Assembly: GCF_004127445.1 (NCBI RefSeq)
Contig: NZ_QEXM01000003.1
Span: 1 to 64,000 of the forward strand
Origin: Streptomyces alfalfae
GTDB taxonomy: Bacteria; Actinomycetota; Actinomycetes; Streptomycetales; Streptomycetaceae
Length of the DNA: 64,000 nucleotides
Reading direction: 5' to 3'
The position numbers and the translations under genes were made by a program. Position 1 is the first letter of the stretch; the number at the start of each line of letters is the position of its first letter. The notes below the pieces were generated by a model that searched no databases, was not told the origin of the DNA, and saw nothing but the letters and a program-made list of their open reading frames with translations. Shown here in pieces: positions 61,757 through 64,000 of the stretch.

Positions 61757-62568
61757 GTGCGGTGACCCGCGCCCGCCGCTATCTGCCCTTCGCCACCGGC
61801 GGACTGCAGTCGCTGCTCCAGTACCGCTCGATGTTCTTCGTCACCGGGGTCACCGCGGCGGCCGGCGCCGCCGTGACGGTCTTCCTGTGGCGCGCCGTGT
61901 ACGCGGGCTCGCCCGGCGCCGGGCCCGGCGGTTTCACCGCGGCGGGCATCACCACGTACCTCCTGGTGGCGCAGGTGCTCCAGGTGCTGCACGCCAACCG
62001 CGTCGACGACGAGGTGGCCGCCGAGGTCTACCGGGGTGACGTGGCGGTGATGCTGGTGCGCCCCGTGAGCTATCCACTCGTGCGGTTCGCCGCCTGCCTG
62101 CCCGTGGTGGCGGCCAACGCGCTGCTCGTCGGCGTCCCCGTGCTGCTGCTGTTCTCCTTCCTCGTCCCGATGACGGCGCCGACCGCCGGGAACGCCGCGC
62201 TGTTCGCGCTGTCCACGCTCCTCTCGGTGCTCATCGCCTTCTGCGTGAACCTGCTGACCGGCATGACCGGCTTCCTCACCACCAACACCTGGGGCGTGCG
62301 CATGCTCAAGCAGAGCGTGGTCGCGTTCTTCGCGGGGCAGCTCGTCCCAATCGCGCTGATGCCGGGCCCGCTCGCGGCCGTCGCCATGGCGCTGCCGTTC
62401 AGGGGCATGGTCGACGGCCCGCTGACCCTGCTCCTCGGACGGTACGAGGGCGTCGCGGGAGCCCTTGGTGTGCTGGCCCAGCAGGCGGGCTGGGCCGTGG
62501 CGCTCGCCGCCCTGTCCGCGGTGCTGTGGCGCGCCGCCACCGGACGCCTGGAGGTGCTCGGCGGATGA
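61753..62568 (+). CDS. ABC-2 exporter permease, AcbX-like
   Basis: A 271-residue membrane protein with six segments in the DUF990/ABC-2 style: YLPFATGGLQSLLQYRSMFF at the N-terminus, AAEVYRGDVAVMLVRPVSYP in the cytosolic loop, then LLLFSFLVPM and the final segments. Couples by ATGA overlap with both the ATPase and the second permease, so the three form one transporter. Expected to export the aminosugar product. Confidence 0.9.
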   Translation: MSAVTRARRYLPFATGGLQSLLQYRSMFFVTGVTAAAGAAVTVFLWRAVYAGSPGAGPGGFTAAGITTYLLVAQVLQVLHANRVDDEVAAEVYRGDVAVMLVRPVSYPLVRFAACLPVVAANALLVGVPVLLLFSFLVPMTAPTAGNAALFALSTLLSVLIAFCVNLLTGMTGFLTTNTWGVRMLKQSVVAFFAGQLVPIALMPGPLAAVAMALPFRGMVDGPLTLLLGRYEGVAGALGVLAQQAGWAVALAALSAVLWRAATGRLEVLGG

Positions 62569-63365
62569 CGCGCACGGCTCTGCGGTACCTCCGGCTCTCC
62601 CTCTTCCTCGGCGGCGTCGGGCTGCACCGGCTCGCCGCCTACCGGCTCGACTTCGTGCTCGGCGCGGGGGCGTTCCTGGTGCGGGTCGGCATCCAGACGG
62701 CCGTGGTGGGCCTGGTCTTCCGCCAGGTGCCCGCCGTGGGCGGCTGGTCGTACCACGAGGTGCTCTTCCTGCTCGGCTTCTCCCTGCTGCCGCGCGGCCT
62801 CGACCACCTCTTCACCGACCAGCTCTGGGAACTGGGCCGCAAACTGGTGCAGCGCGGGGAGTTCTACCGCTATCTCATCCGGCCGGTGAACCCGCTGTTC
62901 TCCCTGCTCTCCGAGCGCTTCTTCCACCCCGACGGCCTGGGCGAGCTGATCGTCGGCGCGGTCCTCGTGTTCTGGGCGGGCAGTGAACTCGGCCTGGACC
63001 CGACCGCGGCGCAGTGGGCGCTCGCGCCGTTGCTCGTGCTCTGCGGCGCGCTGATCCACACCGCCGTGAAGCTGTTCTTCGCCTCGCTGTCCTTCTGGAC
63101 CGTGACGAGCCTGCCCTCGATGTACGCCGCCACGCAGGTGTCGGAGTTCGCCGCCTACCCGCTGGACATCTACCACTCCTCGCTGCGCGCCCTGCTGACC
63201 TGGGTGCTGCCCTTCGCCTTCACCTCGTACGTGCCCTGCGTCTACCTCCTGACGGGCGACACGGGCCTCCTGGTCTGGCTCCCCGTGGTGACCGCGGGGG
63301 CGGTGCTCACGGCTCTGGCGGTGTGGCGGCGCGGCATCAACCGATTCGACATGACCGGGAGTTGA
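62565..63365 (+). CDS. ABC-2 exporter permease, AcbY-like
   Basis: A 266-residue membrane protein with six segments, homologous in layout to its neighbour: LGRKLVQRGEFYRYLIRPVN is the cytosolic loop motif and AAYPLDIYHSSLRALLTWVLP the typical late motif of this DUF990-like family. The start is the ATG in the ATGA overlap; an upstream in-frame start would run deep into the previous gene. The kinase-like gene follows 8 bp downstream. Confidence 0.9.
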   Translation: MTRTALRYLRLSLFLGGVGLHRLAAYRLDFVLGAGAFLVRVGIQTAVVGLVFRQVPAVGGWSYHEVLFLLGFSLLPRGLDHLFTDQLWELGRKLVQRGEFYRYLIRPVNPLFSLLSERFFHPDGLGELIVGAVLVFWAGSELGLDPTAAQWALAPLLVLCGALIHTAVKLFFASLSFWTVTSLPSMYAATQVSEFAAYPLDIYHSSLRALLTWVLPFAFTSYVPCVYLLTGDTGLLVWLPVVTAGAVLTALAVWRRGINRFDMTGS

Positions 63366-63373
63366 GACGCCGC

Positions 63374-64000
63374 ATGATCCGCGACGCAGACCTCGCACCG
63401 CTGTTGCGCACCGCGCCCTGGATGTCCGAGGACGGCCGCACGGCCGACCGCTACGAACGCGTCGACCACGCGGTGCTCGGCGACGCCGCGCTCCTCCTCG
63501 TGGTCGCCGCCGTCGGCGGGCCCGCGGCCGGGCAGCGGTTCTTCCTGCCCGTACGCCCCGGCGGCACGAGAGGCATCGAGGAGGCGCACGGCAGCACGGA
63601 GTTCGACGCCGCCGCCGTCGCCAGGGCCTGCTACGGCGGTGAGCTGCTGACCGCGCGCGGCGGTACCATCCGCTTCCGCGGGGCGGGCGGTCCCGCGCCC
63701 GACGTGCGCAGGCTGCCCTTCGAGCAGGGCTGGTCCTCCAACGCCCTGTCGCTGGTGGACATCGCCGGCGTGCCGCACATCCACAAGACCTACCGCAGGC
63801 TCGACGAGGCCGTGCGCGAACCGGAGCTGCTGCGGCTGATGAGCGGCACCGGGCACACCCCCGAGTGGGCCGGCGACTACACCTACACCGACCCGGCCAC
63901 GGGCGCCCGGCATCCGCTGGGCGTGATCTACCGCTACGCCCCCGGCGACGGCATCGACCTGCCGCTGCGGGAGAACCTGCGCTCGCTGTGGCCGCGCCTG
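63374..64000 (+). CDS. Maltokinase-like protein, 3' end outside the window
   Basis: The first 209 codons of an open frame running off the window. The N-terminal ~110 residues look like the maltokinase N-cap (YERVDHAVLGDAALLLVVAA, strands with RFFLPVR), and LPFEQGWSSNALSLVDIAG, IHKTYRRLDEAVREPELLRL, and TYTDPATGARHPLGVIY match the start of the APH-type kinase domain of maltokinase/Pep2. The catalytic aspartates would lie beyond 64000. Located 8 bp after the exporter, it may phosphorylate a maltose-like or pseudo-sugar intermediate as a self-protection or biosynthetic step; this is inference. Confidence 0.7.
   Translation, partial: MIRDADLAPLLRTAPWMSEDGRTADRYERVDHAVLGDAALLLVVAAVGGPAAGQRFFLPVRPGGTRGIEEAHGSTEFDAAAVARACYGGELLTARGGTIRFRGAGGPAPDVRRLPFEQGWSSNALSLVDIAGVPHIHKTYRRLDEAVREPELLRLMSGTGHTPEWAGDYTYTDPATGARHPLGVIYRYAPGDGIDLPLRENLRSLWPRL

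Overview
The window reads as chromosomal DNA of a Streptomyces or very close relative. GC is very high, genes are dense on both strands, GTG and TTG starts are common, and several families are actinomycete-typical: an SsgA-like sporulation regulator, the mycothiol enzyme MscR, an F420/FMN PPOX-fold oxidoreductase, Zur and DmdR-type iron boxes, and the streptomycete maltose regulon in its usual order. I see no tRNA, rRNA, IS element, prophage or CRISPR array.

Left edge (1-5.7 kb): a three-gene minus-strand operon encodes an asparaginyl-tRNA-synthetase-like amide-forming enzyme, an orphan LuxR-type regulator with a degenerate receiver, and an L-amino-acid-ligase-type ATP-grasp protein. An XRE/DUF4177 regulator lies upstream. 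This looks like a very small undescribed biosynthetic locus. A gene-poor stretch and a probable C-terminal gene remnant follow.

5.7-20 kb: pirin and AhpD-like proteins; a SnoaL/NmrA pair divergent from a TetR gene with two tandem operators; M13 metallopeptidase; a DNA-binding-like protein behind short repeats; PPOX and CGNR genes divergent across a palindrome; a GlxA-type regulator; an HD-domain protein behind a 17-bp tandem repeat; a signal-less binding protein; a frameshifted small gene; an ABC exporter.

20-44 kb: TetR/P450/mycothiol-hydroquinone-reductase locus; LysR/MFS pair; Zur-controlled zinc-free L32; a secreted TNT NADase-like protein with a candidate immunity gene; a lactonase lipoprotein; an iron-boxed DUF2470 protein; the mscR operon; FetB-like permease; peroxidase; D,D-carboxypeptidase; Gfo/Idh oxidoreductase; YihY; SsgA-like protein; ATP-dependent DNA ligase; a CpeA/CpeB (KhtT/KhtU-like) cation antiporter pair; a metal-loop membrane protein beside an ECF sigma factor; GNAT; HemC.

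44.7-57 kb: maltose/maltodextrin regulon: pullulanase, alpha-amylase, a second LacI regulator, alpha-glucosidase, MalG, MalF, MalE and divergent MalR.

57-64 kb: dTDP-glucose 4,6-dehydratase and long-type dTDP-glucose synthase diverge from a class III aminotransferase, an ABC-2 exporter (one ATPase, two permeases) and a maltokinase-like protein cut by the window end. This gene set resembles the AcbA/AcbB/AcbV/AcbWXY part of acarbose-type (acarviosyl) clusters. A 12-bp motif, GAAAGNYCTTGC, occurs upstream of amylase, of malE and between the dTDP-sugar and aminotransferase genes. That suggests the aminosugar cluster is wired into the MalR-type maltose circuit, and it is the most interesting hypothesis in the window.
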